From Agrobacterium larrymoorei (lineage in GTDB: Bacteria > Pseudomonadota > Alphaproteobacteria > Rhizobiales > Rhizobiaceae): a stretch of DNA of 64,000 nt. The position numbers and the translations under genes are program-made. The notes under the pieces were generated by a model that saw nothing but the letters and a program-made list of their open reading frames with translations, did not search any database and was not told where the DNA came from. Below, one piece after another: positions 33,501 to 43,781 of the stretch (position 1 is the stretch's first letter; each line of letters begins with the position of its first letter). Location of the stretch: positions 1-64,000 of the forward strand of contig NZ_JAAMFB010000022.1 of NCBI RefSeq assembly GCF_013322225.1, given 5' to 3'.

Positions 33501-34478
33501 GAATTCCAGCATGATGCTTCGCTGCAGGAACGAATGATTATCGTCAGAGACGACAATGAGATGGGTCGAGCCATCCGGCTGCGGCACGACGTCGATAGCT
33601 TCCATATTGTCGATCTGGTTCGATAATCCGGCTTCGACAAGAACGTCACCATCGACAAGAGATCCGGGCTTGATCGCATCTGCATGGATACGGCGAATGC
33701 GCATGCCGACCCCTTCGGCAAAATTGAAACGCCGCTCCAGCAGGAGAAGGTCGCCACTGGGCAAGAACGCGCCATCGGTTACAGCAAACGAGCCTTCTCG
33801 CTTGACTTCGAAAAGACCCTTGCGAGGCCCTTCGAGGATCGCAGCAAACAGGTTTCCGTTGGCATCCACACTGTCTTCCGCAACGACGACCATAGCCCCG
33901 GCGAGTGGCGATTTTGAAGGTGCGGCGACCAGCGTTTCGATTCCACCATTGCGGCGCAGTTCGCGGTTGGGAATGAGATAAGGAAGTAGCGCCTTCGGCT
34001 TCGCCGTATCGAAGCCGGTATCTGGAAACACTTCGATGCGGTGGAATTGCTCATAGCTGACATAGGCTTTGCCATCGCGCAGCGCCAGTCCTTCCGCATC
34101 CATATCGACCTTACGCTTCGCGCTGTTTCCATCGCGGTCGAGCATCGCGTCGATATGGACGTTCGAAAGTCCGGACAATGCACCAACCCGATCTCGCGCG
34201 ATTTCACCTGTCATCCAGTGACCGGTATCCAAAACCGCCACGAAGTTGCGTCCATCCAGCCTAAAGCGGATGCTGGAGATAGCACCGAAAAGCGGCTCCG
34301 GTGATTTCATGACAAGGCCGCCGACGAACTCCAGCTTGCCGAAGCGTTTTTGCGATGAACCCGCTAGAAAATCTTTGATGGGCAAAGAGGCTACGGGAAC
34401 ATCGACGCTGGAAGCACCGATCCCTATCGGGCTTAAAATGCCGATTAGGAGCGCAACGAGCCGAACCCCGTTTGGCAC
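33486..34478 (-). CDS. Esterase-like activity of phytase family protein
   Basis: The 330-residue secreted protein fits the beta-propeller family called 'esterase-like activity of phytase'. Segments such as FGAISSIRFRLDGRNFVAVLD, DAEGLALRDGKAYVSYEQ and GAFLPSGDLLLLERRF are typical of this fold. A signal peptide (VRLVALLIGILSPIGIGASS) follows the proposed GTG start at 34478. Reading further up gives an Arg/Cys-rich stretch overlapping cobT, so I reject that; the binding site ahead of the GTG is weak, however. It lies 37 bases after cobT on the same strand. Activity is not established. Confidence 0.75.
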   Translation of the reverse strand: MPNGVRLVALLIGILSPIGIGASSVDVPVASLPIKDFLAGSSQKRFGKLEFVGGLVMKSPEPLFGAISSIRFRLDGRNFVAVLDTGHWMTGEIARDRVGALSGLSNVHIDAMLDRDGNSAKRKVDMDAEGLALRDGKAYVSYEQFHRIEVFPDTGFDTAKPKALLPYLIPNRELRRNGGIETLVAAPSKSPLAGAMVVVAEDSVDANGNLFAAILEGPRKGLFEVKREGSFAVTDGAFLPSGDLLLLERRFNFAEGVGMRIRRIHADAIKPGSLVDGDVLVEAGLSNQIDNMEAIDVVPQPDGSTHLIVVSDDNHSFLQRSIMLEFKILE

Positions 34479-34515
34479 GGATAAGAAACCACACCCCGCG
34501 CGGTGACGAGAATGC

Positions 34516-36426
34516 CTATCCGGCACGGCGCATCCTGCGGGAACGGCCCGAACCGGCACTCGCGCTCGTGTCTTCAAACAGCGCCGCCAGTTGTTCTGTC
34601 ATCGCACCGGCCAGTTCATCAGCATCCACAATCGTCACGGCGCGGCGGTAGTAACGCGTAACATCGTGACCGATGCCGATAGCCAGAAGCTCGACTGGGG
34701 AACGGGTTTCGATCTGTTCGATGACAGCGCGCAGGTGCCTTTCCAGGTAATTGCCCGGATTGACCGATAGCGTGGAATCGTCCACCGGCGCACCGTCCGA
34801 GATCATCATCATGATCTTGCGCTGTTCAGGCCGGTTGATCAGGCGATTATGCGCCCACATCAACGCTTCGCCATCGATGTTTTCCTTCAGCAGACCTTCG
34901 CGCATCATCAGGCCGAGATTGCGTCGCGCACGACGCCACGGCGCATCCGCGCTCTTGTAGATGATGTGGCGCAAATCGTTCAAACGGCCTGGCGATGGCG
35001 GCTTGCCGCCTGCCAGCCACTGTTCACGCGATTGCCCGCCCTTCCACGCCTTGGTGGTAAAGCCGAGAATTTCCACCTTCACGCCCGAACGCTCCAGCGT
35101 TCGAGCCAGAATGTCGGCACAGGTGGCAGCAACGGTAATAGGCCGGCCGCGCATCGAACCGGAGTTGTCGATGACGAGCGAAACCACGGTATCGCGGAAT
35201 TTCGTATCGTGTTCTTTCTTGAAGGAGAGCGGCTGCATGGGGTCGATGATGAGACGCACCAGACGCGCCGGATCGAGATAGCCCTCTTCCAGATCGAAAT
35301 CCCAAGAGCGGTTCTGCTGCGCCATCAGGCGGCGTTGAAGCCGGTTGGCAAGCCGTCCGACAGCGCCTTGCAGATGCGCCAGTTGCTTGTCGAGGAACGC
35401 GCGCAGGCGGTCCAGTTCGGCCTCGTCGCAGAGTTCTTCCGCGTGGATTTCCTCGTCAAACTCCTCGCTGAAAACGCGGTAATCGACTTTTTCATTAAAA
35501 TCATCGAACGGGCTATTGGGGCGACGGGTCTCGCCCGGCGTTTCAGAGTCGTCGTCGAGATCGTCGGACATTTCGTCCTCCGACATCTCCGCGCCATCCA
35601 TCTCGCCGTCTTCCATTTCCTCCTGGGAAGCCTCGCTCTCTTCGGCAGGCGCCGCATCGGCACCGGCTTCTTCTTCGACCTGCTCTTCCTGTTGCTCGTT
35701 GCTGCGTGGCTGATCTTCTTCGGATTCCGCTTCCTGAGATTCCGGCTCGTCGTTCTCGTCGCCAAAATCCTCCGCCATCTGCATGGAGGTCAGCATTTTT
35801 CGAACGAGCCTCGAAAAGGCTTTCTGATCCGCGATGACGTCAGAAAGATCATTCAGATCGGAGGCTGCCTTGTCTTCGATGAAGGAACGCCAGACGTCCA
35901 GCGTCTTTCCCGCACTTTCAGGAGGCTTTTCTCCCGTCAGCTTTTCACGCACCATCAACGCCATCGCTTCGGCAATAGGCGCATCTTCCTGTGTGTTGAT
36001 GTTACCGAAATTCGCCTTGGCATATTTCTCGGTGTTCATGGCGCGGATATTGGACGCCATGCCCGGCATCCGCAGAGCGCCGATAGATTCGACGCGGGCC
36101 TGTTCGACAGCATCGAAGATCGATCGCGCGTCGGCACCTTGCGGGGCCATCGTCGCGTGCATGTCGCTGTCGTGGCAGGCAAGGCGCAATGCCATGGAAT
36201 CGCCTAACCCACGGGTGACGGCGATTTCATTGGTCGTGGGTTTCTTGGAGATCTCCGGCAGCCGCATACGCTCGCCCGCAAGGCCGGGGCGTTCATTGGC
36301 GAAAACCACTTCGACTTCAGACTTGCCAGCAACGGAGCGGACGCAGCCGGTGATTGCCTGACGCAAAGGTTCGGTATCGATGACCGTACCGGATTTGGGT
36401 CTCACATTGTCGCCGCGCGCTGCCAT
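34516..36426 (-). CDS. cobT: Cobaltochelatase subunit CobT
   Basis: CobT with CobS and CobN inserts cobalt into hydrogenobyrinic acid a,c-diamide in aerobic cobalamin synthesis. The 636-residue product has the family layout: an N-terminal region, a long acidic stretch (about 215-300, mostly E and D), and a C-terminal von Willebrand A-like domain with MIDAS motif [13 protein letters not shown] near residue 415. It follows cobS by about 100 bases. cobN is not in this window. Confidence 0.95.
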   Translation of the reverse strand: MAARGDNVRPKSGTVIDTEPLRQAITGCVRSVAGKSEVEVVFANERPGLAGERMRLPEISKKPTTNEIAVTRGLGDSMALRLACHDSDMHATMAPQGADARSIFDAVEQARVESIGALRMPGMASNIRAMNTEKYAKANFGNINTQEDAPIAEAMALMVREKLTGEKPPESAGKTLDVWRSFIEDKAASDLNDLSDVIADQKAFSRLVRKMLTSMQMAEDFGDENDEPESQEAESEEDQPRSNEQQEEQVEEEAGADAAPAEESEASQEEMEDGEMDGAEMSEDEMSDDLDDDSETPGETRRPNSPFDDFNEKVDYRVFSEEFDEEIHAEELCDEAELDRLRAFLDKQLAHLQGAVGRLANRLQRRLMAQQNRSWDFDLEEGYLDPARLVRLIIDPMQPLSFKKEHDTKFRDTVVSLVIDNSGSMRGRPITVAATCADILARTLERSGVKVEILGFTTKAWKGGQSREQWLAGGKPPSPGRLNDLRHIIYKSADAPWRRARRNLGLMMREGLLKENIDGEALMWAHNRLINRPEQRKIMMMISDGAPVDDSTLSVNPGNYLERHLRAVIEQIETRSPVELLAIGIGHDVTRYYRRAVTIVDADELAGAMTEQLAALFEDTSASAGSGRSRRMRRAG

Positions 36427-36532
36427 TGTCTTTCCTGTCGATTCTGCACGCCCCGCGCTGACTTGATGCCATGCGCGAAAGCGTCTTCGTCTTCAATGCA
36501 TCGGATGATATCTCCGGCTTTCGCCGGAAAAA

Positions 36533-37522
36533 TCAGGCGCTGAGAACGATGTTCGCAGCACTTTCCTTAAGCTCGACGCCAAATGCCCGCTGGTACTGCT
36601 CGGCCACCAGCGTGCGCTCCAGCTCGTCACACTTGTTGAGGAAGGTGACGCGGAAGGCGAAGGCAAGGTCGCCGAAGATTTCCGCATTTTCCGCCCAGGT
36701 GATGACGGTGCGCGGGCTCATGACTGTGGACAGGTCACCATTGATGAAGGCGGAGCGGGTAAGGTCGGCAACACGCACCATCTTGGAAGCGGTTTCGCGA
36801 CCCTTCTCGGTGTCGAGGCTCTTCACCTTGGCAACGATGATGTTCACTTCCTGCTCATGCGGCAGGTAGTTCAGCGTGGTCACGATGGACCAGCGGTCCA
36901 TCTGCGCCTGGTTGATCTGCTGCGTGCCGTGGTAAAGACCGGTCGTATCGCCAAGACCAACGGTGTTTGCCGTTGCGAAAATGCGGAAAGCCGGGTGAGG
37001 ACGGATGACACGGCTCTGGTCGAGCAACGTCAGGCGGCCAGACGATTCAAGCACGCGCTGAATAACGAACATCACGTCCGGGCGACCGGCATCGTATTCG
37101 TCGAAGACGAGCGCGACATTGTGCTGGTAGGCCCAGGGCAGAATGCCGTCCTTGAATTCGGTAACCTGCTTGCCGTCTTTCAGGACGATGGCGTCCTTGC
37201 CGACCAGATCGATACGGCTGACATGGCTGTCGAGGTTGACGCGAACGCAAGGCCAGTTCAGGCGCGCCGCGACCTGTTCGATGTGGGTGGATTTGCCGGT
37301 ACCGTGGAAGCCGGACACCATGACGCGCCGGTTGTGAGCAAAGCCTGCGAGGATCGCGAGCGTCGTGTCGCGGTCGAACAGATAATCCGGGTCCAGATCC
37401 GGCACATAGGCATCACCCTGGCTATAGGCGGGTACGCGCAGATCCGTATCGATACCAAAGACCTCGCGGACAGAAACGGTCGTATCCGGCAGGTTGGTAA
37501 TATCAAGGTCAATTTTGCTCAT
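36533..37522 (-). CDS. cobS: Cobaltochelatase ATPase subunit CobS
   Basis: CobS is the AAA+ motor of the cobalt chelatase. The 329-residue protein has Walker [14 protein letters not shown] (about residues 71-80), a Walker B-type [13 protein letters not shown] and sensor region [13 protein letters not shown]. The ATG at 37522 is preceded by GGAGACG; the frame is open nine codons upstream. It is transcribed after the J-domain gene and before cobT. Confidence 0.96.
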   Translation of the reverse strand: MSKIDLDITNLPDTTVSVREVFGIDTDLRVPAYSQGDAYVPDLDPDYLFDRDTTLAILAGFAHNRRVMVSGFHGTGKSTHIEQVAARLNWPCVRVNLDSHVSRIDLVGKDAIVLKDGKQVTEFKDGILPWAYQHNVALVFDEYDAGRPDVMFVIQRVLESSGRLTLLDQSRVIRPHPAFRIFATANTVGLGDTTGLYHGTQQINQAQMDRWSIVTTLNYLPHEQEVNIIVAKVKSLDTEKGRETASKMVRVADLTRSAFINGDLSTVMSPRTVITWAENAEIFGDLAFAFRVTFLNKCDELERTLVAEQYQRAFGVELKESAANIVLSA

Positions 37523-37587
37523 CACGTCTCCAAGGCGGGCAGCAACCACCCGGCCGCATTTTCATAAGGCAATTACACCAAAAGGGC

Positions 37588-38223
37588 TTAGCAGAAACCC
37601 GATTGCTTTAACAATTGGTAGGCTTGAATTACAGCACGAAAACGTTCTTCCGAACCGCGATCGCCACCATTAGCATCAGGATGGTGCTTTTTGACAAGCT
37701 CCTTGTAGCGTCGTTTGATGTCTTCCTGCGTCGCATTTGCGGCAAGGCCCATCGTATCGAAGGCTTTCGCTTCCAGCGTCTTGAGCTTGCGATCCTGCTG
37801 TACCCGTTGGCCGCCGGCCTTGCCTTCCCCGAAACCATTGGTGAAGCCGAATGGATCCCGAATGCGCGCATTTGTAGCACCCGCCGATCCGGAACGCAGC
37901 GTGGAATGCAGGGGTGCATCGCGCGCAGTCTTGTTGACTCCGACCGTCCAGGTCGGGCGATGACCGGTGATCGCTTCCTTCTGGTAGCGCGCAATTTCGC
38001 TGTCCGAGAGGCCGGAAAAATAATTGTAGCCTTTGTTGTAGTCCTTCACGTGCTCAAAACAGAACATGAAGAATTGCCCCTCGGCATTGCGTCCGACGGG
38101 TGCGCGGTGAGCGCCAGGCTTTTCGCATCCATCCCACTGGCAAACCGGGGTCTGAGCCTCCTGAGGCTGCTCCCGTTTACGGCGCGTGCGGATGCGGTCG
38201 AAGTATTTCGAATCCAGTTTCAT
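37588..38223 (-). CDS. J-domain protein with C-terminal J domain
   Basis: The 211-residue protein carries its J domain at the C-terminal end (about 150-210), with the KKHHPDANGG segment containing the HPD motif that stimulates DnaK. The N-terminal half has CQWDGCEKPGAHRAP and FFMFCFEHVKDYN, a Cys/His pattern that could bind zinc, and FSGLSDSEIARYQ. This form is common in Rhizobiales just ahead of cobS. Whether it helps assemble the chelatase is inference. The ATG at 38223 has AGGATATC before it. Confidence 0.85.
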   Translation of the reverse strand: MKLDSKYFDRIRTRRKREQPQEAQTPVCQWDGCEKPGAHRAPVGRNAEGQFFMFCFEHVKDYNKGYNYFSGLSDSEIARYQKEAITGHRPTWTVGVNKTARDAPLHSTLRSGSAGATNARIRDPFGFTNGFGEGKAGGQRVQQDRKLKTLEAKAFDTMGLAANATQEDIKRRYKELVKKHHPDANGGDRGSEERFRAVIQAYQLLKQSGFC

Positions 38224-38336
38224 GATATCCTGATTATGGTGCGCAAAACGGTGCACAACAAGAATTGACAAAGCGGAATGTTACAGGCTTTTAGATGGCC
38301 CCTTTTTACGACCGCCATTAATGTGGAGACCGACAT

Positions 38337-38618
38337 ATGTCCTTGCGCGAACGCATGGAAGACAAGCTCAAAACGGCGTTTGCGCCAGTCCACCTGAATG
38401 TGATCGATGAAAGCCACATGCATGCGGGCCATCAGCCGGATATGACCGGCACGGGCGAGACGCATATGCGTGTTCAGATAGTGTCGGAGCAGTTTTCCGG
38501 CAAGTCCCGCGTGGACCGGCACCGTGCCATCAACGGCCTGCTGAAGCCCGAACTGGACGCCGGACTTCACGCTCTGGCAATCGAGGCAGCCGCACCCGGC
38601 GAGCCGACGCGCTTCTGA
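38337..38618 (+). CDS. BolA family protein
   Basis: The 93-residue protein has the BolA fold signature: RERMEDKLKTAFAP, then VIDESHMHAGH with the metal-cluster histidine, and the VDRHRAINGLL helix near residue 60. BolA proteins work with monothiol glutaredoxins in iron-sulfur trafficking. It is divergent from the J-domain gene and converges on aroB, with 23 bases between the two gene ends. Confidence 0.92.
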   Translation: MSLRERMEDKLKTAFAPVHLNVIDESHMHAGHQPDMTGTGETHMRVQIVSEQFSGKSRVDRHRAINGLLKPELDAGLHALAIEAAAPGEPTRF

Positions 38619-38641
38619 ATGAAGCTTTGGGAAGCAGCCGG

Positions 38642-39775
38642 TCAGCCCGGATGCTTTTCCGAAAGGAACGACTGCACTTCGGATGCCGCCACATCATCCG
38701 CCACGAAGGACTGGCCGATGCCGTGGGTGAGGATGAAGGTGAGCTTGCCGCCCTTGACCTTCTTGTCCTGCGAAATAGCGGTCATCAGCACGTCGACCGG
38801 AGGCAATTCGCCCGGAATGTCCTTCATCGATGTTGGCAGACCAACAGCCTTCAGGTGCGCTTCCACACGCGCCGCATCATCCGGACTTGCAAGGTTCATG
38901 CGGGCAGAGAACTGGTGGGCCAGCACCATGCCGATTGCAACACCTTCTCCATGGACGAGACGTGCGCTGTCATACTGCGTCGCCGCTTCCAGAGCGTGAC
39001 CGAAGGTATGGCCAAGATTGAGCAGAGCGCGAACGCCGTTTTCCTTCTCATCCGCCACAACGACATCGGCCTTCGCCTGGCAGCTGGTTGCGATGGCCTG
39101 AATGCGGGCGGGGCCGCCCTTCAGGACTTCAGCCCAGTTCTTTTCCAGCCAAACGAAAAAATCCGGCTTGTCGATCAGGCCGTATTTGACGACTTCGGCA
39201 TAACCGGCGCGGAATTCACGCGGGCTGAGTGTATCGAGAACGGCGGTATCGGCCAGAACCAGATCGGGCTGGTGGAAGACGCCGAGAAGGTTTTTGCCAT
39301 GGCGACTATTGATGCCGGTCTTGCCGCCGACCGACGAATCGACCTGTGAAAGCAGCGACGTCGGTATCTGCACGAAGCGAACGCCGCGCCGGACGATGCC
39401 CGCGGCAAAACCTGCAAGGTCGCCAATAACCCCACCGCCGAGAGCGATCACGGCATCGTTACGCTCTACGCGGGCTGCAAGCACGGTGTCGCAAACCGTT
39501 ACCAGATGATCGAAGCTCTTGGTTTTTTCACCAGCCGGAAGCGTCAGCGAAACAGCCTCGATGCCATCGGTCTGCAGACCATCCATCAATGTTTCGAGGT
39601 AAAGCGGGGCTACATGCTCATCGGTGATGATCGCAGCGCGCCTGCCCTTCAGCCGCGAGGAAATCTCTCCGCCTGCGCGGCCGATCAGGCCAGGGCCGAT
39701 CAGGATATCGTAGGCACGTTCGCCAAGCGGAACATGGACAAGGCGTTCATCGGATTGGATGTCGGACGTCGTCAT
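38642..39775 (-). CDS. aroB: 3-dehydroquinate synthase
   Basis: AroB closes the ring in step two of the shikimate pathway. The 377-residue product has the NAD-binding segment DAVIALGGGVIGDLAGFAAG, then PTSLLSQVDSSVGGKTGIN and the zinc-ligand region NLGHTFGHALEA with later HGEGVAIGM. I use the ATG at 39775 (MTTSDIQSDERL); a TTG at 39781 would give two more residues. It follows aroK almost without gap, the usual aroKB operon. Confidence 0.96.
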   Translation of the reverse strand: MTTSDIQSDERLVHVPLGERAYDILIGPGLIGRAGGEISSRLKGRRAAIITDEHVAPLYLETLMDGLQTDGIEAVSLTLPAGEKTKSFDHLVTVCDTVLAARVERNDAVIALGGGVIGDLAGFAAGIVRRGVRFVQIPTSLLSQVDSSVGGKTGINSRHGKNLLGVFHQPDLVLADTAVLDTLSPREFRAGYAEVVKYGLIDKPDFFVWLEKNWAEVLKGGPARIQAIATSCQAKADVVVADEKENGVRALLNLGHTFGHALEAATQYDSARLVHGEGVAIGMVLAHQFSARMNLASPDDAARVEAHLKAVGLPTSMKDIPGELPPVDVLMTAISQDKKVKGGKLTFILTHGIGQSFVADDVAASEVQSFLSEKHPG

Positions 39776-39781
39776 ATGCAA

Positions 39782-40363
39782 TCAGGCTCTCTTTTGCGCA
39801 CCGGCAATGGCTTCCAGCACTTCGGTCACGATAATGTCTTTGCGCACATCACGCGAAGCGATGGTGATGTCGGCTTCCTCGTAGATCGGGTAACGTTTTT
39901 CCATCAGCGCAGCCAGTGTCGCCTTGGGATTTTCCGTTTTGAGCAACGGCCGGTGATCGCGCTTGTTGACGCGTTCCCACAACACGTCGAGATCGGCCTT
40001 CAGCCATACGGAAAGACCGCCGCGCTTGATGTGTCTGCGTGTATTCTCGTTGATGAAGGCACCGCCGCCGGTAGAGACGACCTTCGGCCCACCTCTTAAG
40101 AGCCGCTTGATGACCCGGGTTTCCAATGCCCGAAACTCCGTTTCGCCATAGCTGGCGAAAAGCTCGGTAATCGTCATGCGCGAAACACGCTCGATCTCGT
40201 CATCCGTATCGATGAATGGCAGCTTCAATTGTTGCGCGATGGTTCTGCCGATCGCCGATTTTCCCGCGCCCATCAGGCCGACGAAAATGATATTGCGTCT
40301 ACCGAGCTTCGCCCGCGCTTTGTCACCCAGAGTTTGGGCAATGGTGATGTTGGTTTCGCTCAT
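39782..40363 (-). CDS. aroK: Shikimate kinase
   Basis: AroK phosphorylates shikimate at O3. The 193-residue product has Walker A GLMGAGKSAIGRT near residues 30-42, the shikimate-binding DTDDEIE and the GGGAF segment (STGGGAFIN). It is about 20 residues longer at the N-terminus than E. coli AroK, as is common in rhizobia. It is cotranscribed with aroB downstream. Confidence 0.95.
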   Translation of the reverse strand: MSETNITIAQTLGDKARAKLGRRNIIFVGLMGAGKSAIGRTIAQQLKLPFIDTDDEIERVSRMTITELFASYGETEFRALETRVIKRLLRGGPKVVSTGGGAFINENTRRHIKRGGLSVWLKADLDVLWERVNKRDHRPLLKTENPKATLAALMEKRYPIYEEADITIASRDVRKDIIVTEVLEAIAGAQKRA

Positions 40364-40545
40364 GAATATGGCCCGTTTGGCATCGGTATCTGCAAATGTT
40401 TACCAAGCGTCAAGCTGAATCACGCCTTATAGGACGCAGAATCGACCACGACAGGCATTGCAAATGCTTCATGTTGCGGCGGTTCCGCCTTGTCCCTGCC
40501 CAGATGTTTCTACAGGCAGGGCTTGAGAAGCGCACCGGAGTATCC

Positions 40546-40698
40546 ATGCCCACCCTGTTTCGATTCATTTTCATTCTGGCAGCAATTGCGGCCATCATCT
40601 ATGGAAGCATGGTAACGCTTGTGGCGCTTGTGCAGCCAAGAGAGCGGGAAGTCACGGTGCGCATTCCCTCAGAGCGGCTGAACCCGCCCACTCCGTAA
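40546..40698 (+). CDS. Small single-pass membrane protein (50 residues)
   Basis: MPTLFRFIFILAAIAAIIYG begins a 50-residue protein with one N-terminal membrane helix and a charged, proline-ended tail (REREVTVRIPSERLNPPTP). A CCGGAG lies seven bases before the ATG. It ends nine bases before xerD and is likely cotranscribed with it. I recall similar tiny proteins at this place in Rhizobiales, but no function is known. Confidence 0.65.
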   Translation: MPTLFRFIFILAAIAAIIYGSMVTLVALVQPREREVTVRIPSERLNPPTP

Positions 40699-40707
40699 GC
40701 AGCGACA

Positions 40708-41661
40708 ATGGCCGGTCAGGACGCCGCAAGGCTTGAAAGTTTTCTGGAAATGATGAGCGCGGAACGCGGTGCCGCTGGCAATACGCTTGAGGCTTACGAG
40801 CGCGATCTCAATGATTTGCAGGAATTCATGCAAGGCAGAGGCACGCCCGTTTCAGAAGCGGCGACCGCCGATCTTTCCGCTTATCTTAATCATCTCTCAA
40901 CACTGGGTTTTGCGACCACCTCGCAGGCACGGCGGCTGTCCACCATGCGGCAGTTTTACAAGTTCCTCTATGCCGAAGGCCTGCGCACCGATGACCCGAC
41001 CGGCATTCTCGACGCGCCGAAGAGAGGCCGCGCCTTACCGAAAACAATGAGCGTGGCTGAGGTTACCAAGCTTCTGGCGCTGGCTGCGAGTGAGGCACAG
41101 AGAGAAGGACCGGGGCAGCTTGCCCGCATCCGCATGCATCTTCTTTTGGAACTCCTCTACGCAACCGGAATGCGCGTCAGCGAACTGGTGTCGCTTCCGG
41201 CAAAGGTTTTGCGCCACGAAGGCCGCTTCCTGATGATCCGGGGCAAGGGCAATAAGGACCGCATGGTGCTGCTTTCCCGCGCCGCCATGGAGGCGATGGA
41301 TATGTATGACCGGGCGCGAAAGGCGCTCACGCCGGAAAAGAAGGCGATAGTCGAGAGCCCGTGGCTCTTCCCCTCCATCAGCAAGGAAGGCCATTTGCCG
41401 CGGCAGGTTTTTGCCCGCGACCTGAAAGACATTGCCATTCGCGCCAACATAAGCCCGCCCGCAATATCCCCACACGTCATGCGGCACGCCTTTGCCAGCC
41501 ATCTTTTACAGAACGGCGCAGACCTGCGTGCGGTGCAGGAACTGCTCGGCCATTCGGACATTTCCACGACACAAATCTATACACATGTGCTGGAAGAACG
41601 CCTTCAAGAGCTGGTACAAACGCACCACCCCCTTGCCAAAAGCGGCAAAAAGCTTGATTAG
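40708..41661 (+). CDS. xerD: Site-specific tyrosine recombinase XerD
   Basis: XerD with XerC resolves chromosome dimers at dif. The 317-residue product has the SAM-like N-terminal core-binding domain and the catalytic set: R in [11 protein letters not shown] in [10 protein letters not shown], the [12 protein letters not shown] histidine and arginine, [16 protein letters not shown] with the second histidine, and the nucleophile tyrosine in that same segment. Its place between aroK and accA suggests the housekeeping recombinase, not a mobile-element integrase. Confidence 0.92.
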   Translation: MAGQDAARLESFLEMMSAERGAAGNTLEAYERDLNDLQEFMQGRGTPVSEAATADLSAYLNHLSTLGFATTSQARRLSTMRQFYKFLYAEGLRTDDPTGILDAPKRGRALPKTMSVAEVTKLLALAASEAQREGPGQLARIRMHLLLELLYATGMRVSELVSLPAKVLRHEGRFLMIRGKGNKDRMVLLSRAAMEAMDMYDRARKALTPEKKAIVESPWLFPSISKEGHLPRQVFARDLKDIAIRANISPPAISPHVMRHAFASHLLQNGADLRAVQELLGHSDISTTQIYTHVLEERLQELVQTHHPLAKSGKKLD

Positions 41662-41724
41662 AGCGACCGGAACCGCCGGGAACACCCGGTCAAACCTTGC
41701 GCAAAACGATCGGAAACGGATCTC

Positions 41725-42678
41725 ATGCACAACTATCTCGACTTCGAAAAACCGATCTCGGACCTTGAAGGCAAGATTCTCGAGCTGAAGAAGCTTGCTG
41801 CCGAAGACGAGAGCATTGACACTTCGGAGGAGATTTCGCGCCTTGAATCCCGCGTCAACGATGCGATGCAGGACATCTATTCGAAGCTGAACGCCTGGCA
41901 GAAAACGCAGGTTGCGCGTCATCCGCAGCGCCCGCATTTCATCGACTACGCCAGCGCGTTGTTTACGGATTTCACACCGCTTGCCGGTGACCGCAAGTTT
42001 GCCGAAGACGCTGCCATTCAGGCTGGCCTCGGTCGCTTCAACGGTCAGCCTGTCGCCATCATCGGCCAGGAAAAAGGCAACGACACCAAGTCGCGCCTCA
42101 AGCACAATTTCGGCAGTCCGCGCCCGGAAGGCTATCGTAAGGCGATCCGCGTTCTGGAACTGGCCGACCGCTTCTCCCTTCCGGTCATTACGCTGATCGA
42201 TACGGCAGGCGCCTATCCAGGCGTCGGCGCGGAAGAACGTGGGCAGGCGGAAGCCATCGCTCGTTCGACTGAAATGTGCCTCAACGTGAAGGTGCCGATC
42301 GTCTCCGTCGTTATCGGTGAAGGCGGCTCCGGCGGGGCAATCGCTATCGCGACTGGCAACCGCGTCTACATGCTGGAACATGCCATCTACTCGGTGATCT
42401 CGCCTGAAGGTGCAGCCTCCATCCTCTGGCGCGACTCCACCCGCGCCAAGGAAGCGGCGACCAACATGAAGATCACTTCCGACGACCTGAAGGGTCTCGG
42501 CGTCATCGACGGCATCATTGCCGAACCAATGGGTGGCGCGCACCGCGATCCGGCAACCGTTATTGCTGCAACCGGCAAGACGATTGAGGATGCACTGAAG
42601 GATCTCGTTCCGCAATCGGGAAGCCAGCTACGCGCCGAGCGTCGCCAGAAATTCCTCGATATCGGCCGCAGCCTTTAA
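41725..42678 (+). CDS. accA: Acetyl-CoA carboxylase carboxyltransferase subunit alpha
   Basis: AccA with AccD moves the carboxyl group from biotin to acetyl-CoA to make malonyl-CoA. The 317-residue product has the N-terminal coiled helix (LDFEKPISDLEGKILELKKL), then RPHFIDYASALFTDF, FGSPRPEGYRKA and the oxyanion-type IGEGGSGGAIAIA and SVISPEGAASILWRD segments. Length is normal. A clear terminator follows. Confidence 0.97.
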   Translation: MHNYLDFEKPISDLEGKILELKKLAAEDESIDTSEEISRLESRVNDAMQDIYSKLNAWQKTQVARHPQRPHFIDYASALFTDFTPLAGDRKFAEDAAIQAGLGRFNGQPVAIIGQEKGNDTKSRLKHNFGSPRPEGYRKAIRVLELADRFSLPVITLIDTAGAYPGVGAEERGQAEAIARSTEMCLNVKVPIVSVVIGEGGSGGAIAIATGNRVYMLEHAIYSVISPEGAASILWRDSTRAKEAATNMKITSDDLKGLGVIDGIIAEPMGGAHRDPATVIAATGKTIEDALKDLVPQSGSQLRAERRQKFLDIGRSL

Positions 42679-42703
42679 AAGCTGAACGCCTGTTTCGATG
42701 ATG

Positions 42704-42734
42704 AAAGCGAGGGTCACCCCCTCGCTTTTTTGTT
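42704..42734 (+). terminator. Terminator after accA
   Basis: AAAGCGAGGG and CCCTCGCTTT pair around a five-base loop and continue into a T run. This is a strong intrinsic terminator between accA and the converging LysR gene. Confidence 0.85.
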
Positions 42735-42761
42735 TTCAAGCCCGCCTTCCGGCAAACGCCA

Positions 42762-43661
42762 TTAATCTATCGACACCATATAGGCCGGTACCTGTTCTTC
42801 GAAAAATTTCGAGAAGGTCGCGATGCGTGGCGGAAGGGCTTGATAGGGCGGATAATACAGCGTCAGCCATAGTTCGGGCGGTGCCCAGCCCTTGAAGACA
42901 TGGACCAAACGTCCCGTCCTTATATGCTCGGCAATGTTGAAGCCGGGAAGCATGGCAACGCCCGCACCATCCGAGGCCATATCCGCCAGCACCTCACCGC
43001 TATTGGCACTGAAGGCACGTCCAGCCGTTATCGCTATGCTCGAACCACCATCGGATAGCAGCCAGTTTTCTCGGCGACTTTCGCCGCTATAGGCCAGGCA
43101 ATCATCCGGCGTCAGCTCGCTAGGGTGCTTCATCTCCGTAAACCGGCTTCCGGGAGCCGCAACGAGAATACGCGGCACCGCCCGGATTTTGCGCCAGATC
43201 GTAAACTTGTCCGACGGTGCGGACGAAATGCGGATTGCAAGATCGTAGTCGTCATCGACGATATTGACCAACCCATCGGAGACGGAAATCTCGAAAGCCA
43301 TTTTGGGGTAGAGATCGCGGAAGGCGGATAGGATAGGCGGAAGCACCGTCTTTCCGAGCCATGTCGGAGCGCTGATCCGCAACCGGCCCTGATCCGCCTT
43401 ATGCGCGTTTTTCACGTCGCGCCGCGCATCTTCCAGCGCATCCACGGCTGGCTTGATCTGGGCCGCGAAGACGGCCCCGTCCGTGGTCAGTGACACCTGG
43501 CGGGTAGTGCGCACGAAGAGCTGAACGCCGAGATCGTCTTCGAGTGCCGCGATGGCGCGGGTTACGGCAGCGGGCGTCATATCGAGTTCACGCGCCACCT
43601 GCGCGAAATTGCGCTTCTCGGCCGCCAGCAGGAATGTCTTCAGTGCCTTGTAATCATTCAT
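42762..43661 (-). CDS. LysR family transcriptional regulator
   Basis: The 299-residue regulator has an N-terminal winged helix (residues 1-60, with NFAQVARELDMTPAAVTRAI as recognition region) and a periplasmic-binding-like effector domain. The effector domain is of the subgroup found next to quinone and aldehyde enzymes (CrgA/DhcR-like). It is divergent from the ring-cleaving dioxygenase gene, the usual layout for a LysR protein and its target. The shared region holds palindromes that also occur before the DoxX/MFS genes. Confidence 0.9.
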   Translation of the reverse strand: MNDYKALKTFLLAAEKRNFAQVARELDMTPAAVTRAIAALEDDLGVQLFVRTTRQVSLTTDGAVFAAQIKPAVDALEDARRDVKNAHKADQGRLRISAPTWLGKTVLPPILSAFRDLYPKMAFEISVSDGLVNIVDDDYDLAIRISSAPSDKFTIWRKIRAVPRILVAAPGSRFTEMKHPSELTPDDCLAYSGESRRENWLLSDGGSSIAITAGRAFSANSGEVLADMASDGAGVAMLPGFNIAEHIRTGRLVHVFKGWAPPELWLTLYYPPYQALPPRIATFSKFFEEQVPAYMVSID

Positions 43662-43781
43662 CTCGATTATTTCAAAATTGATAATTCATTCGACAAAAAT
43701 ATTGCAATTCCGTGCAGCAATCAAGTCGGCTAAAACTCATTTCATCGAAACGAACACAGCCAAACACGAAAGGCACCGACC
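43662..43781. promoter_or_regulatory. Divergent LysR-type control region A
   Basis: Between the LysR gene and its divergent neighbour lie TTTCAAAATTGATAA (43670-43684) and ATTGC-N11-GCAAT (43701-43721). Both have half-sites also seen at 47905-47940, upstream of the DoxX gene. They are candidates for LysR regulator binding sites. Confidence 0.5.

Noticed and set aside
36427-38336. Cobalamin riboswitch near cobST
   Set aside because: No B12-box-like or conserved stem-loop set was seen in the short spaces around these genes; rhizobial cobST is often not riboswitch controlled.
40708-41661. Tyrosine recombinase as an integrase of a mobile element
   Set aside because: It lies between the aroK and accA housekeeping genes, has normal XerD size and motifs, and no tRNA attachment site or flanking repeats are present.
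41506-42615. 369-codon open frame antisense to accA
   Set aside because: Mirror frame of a certain gene; no motif and no binding site.
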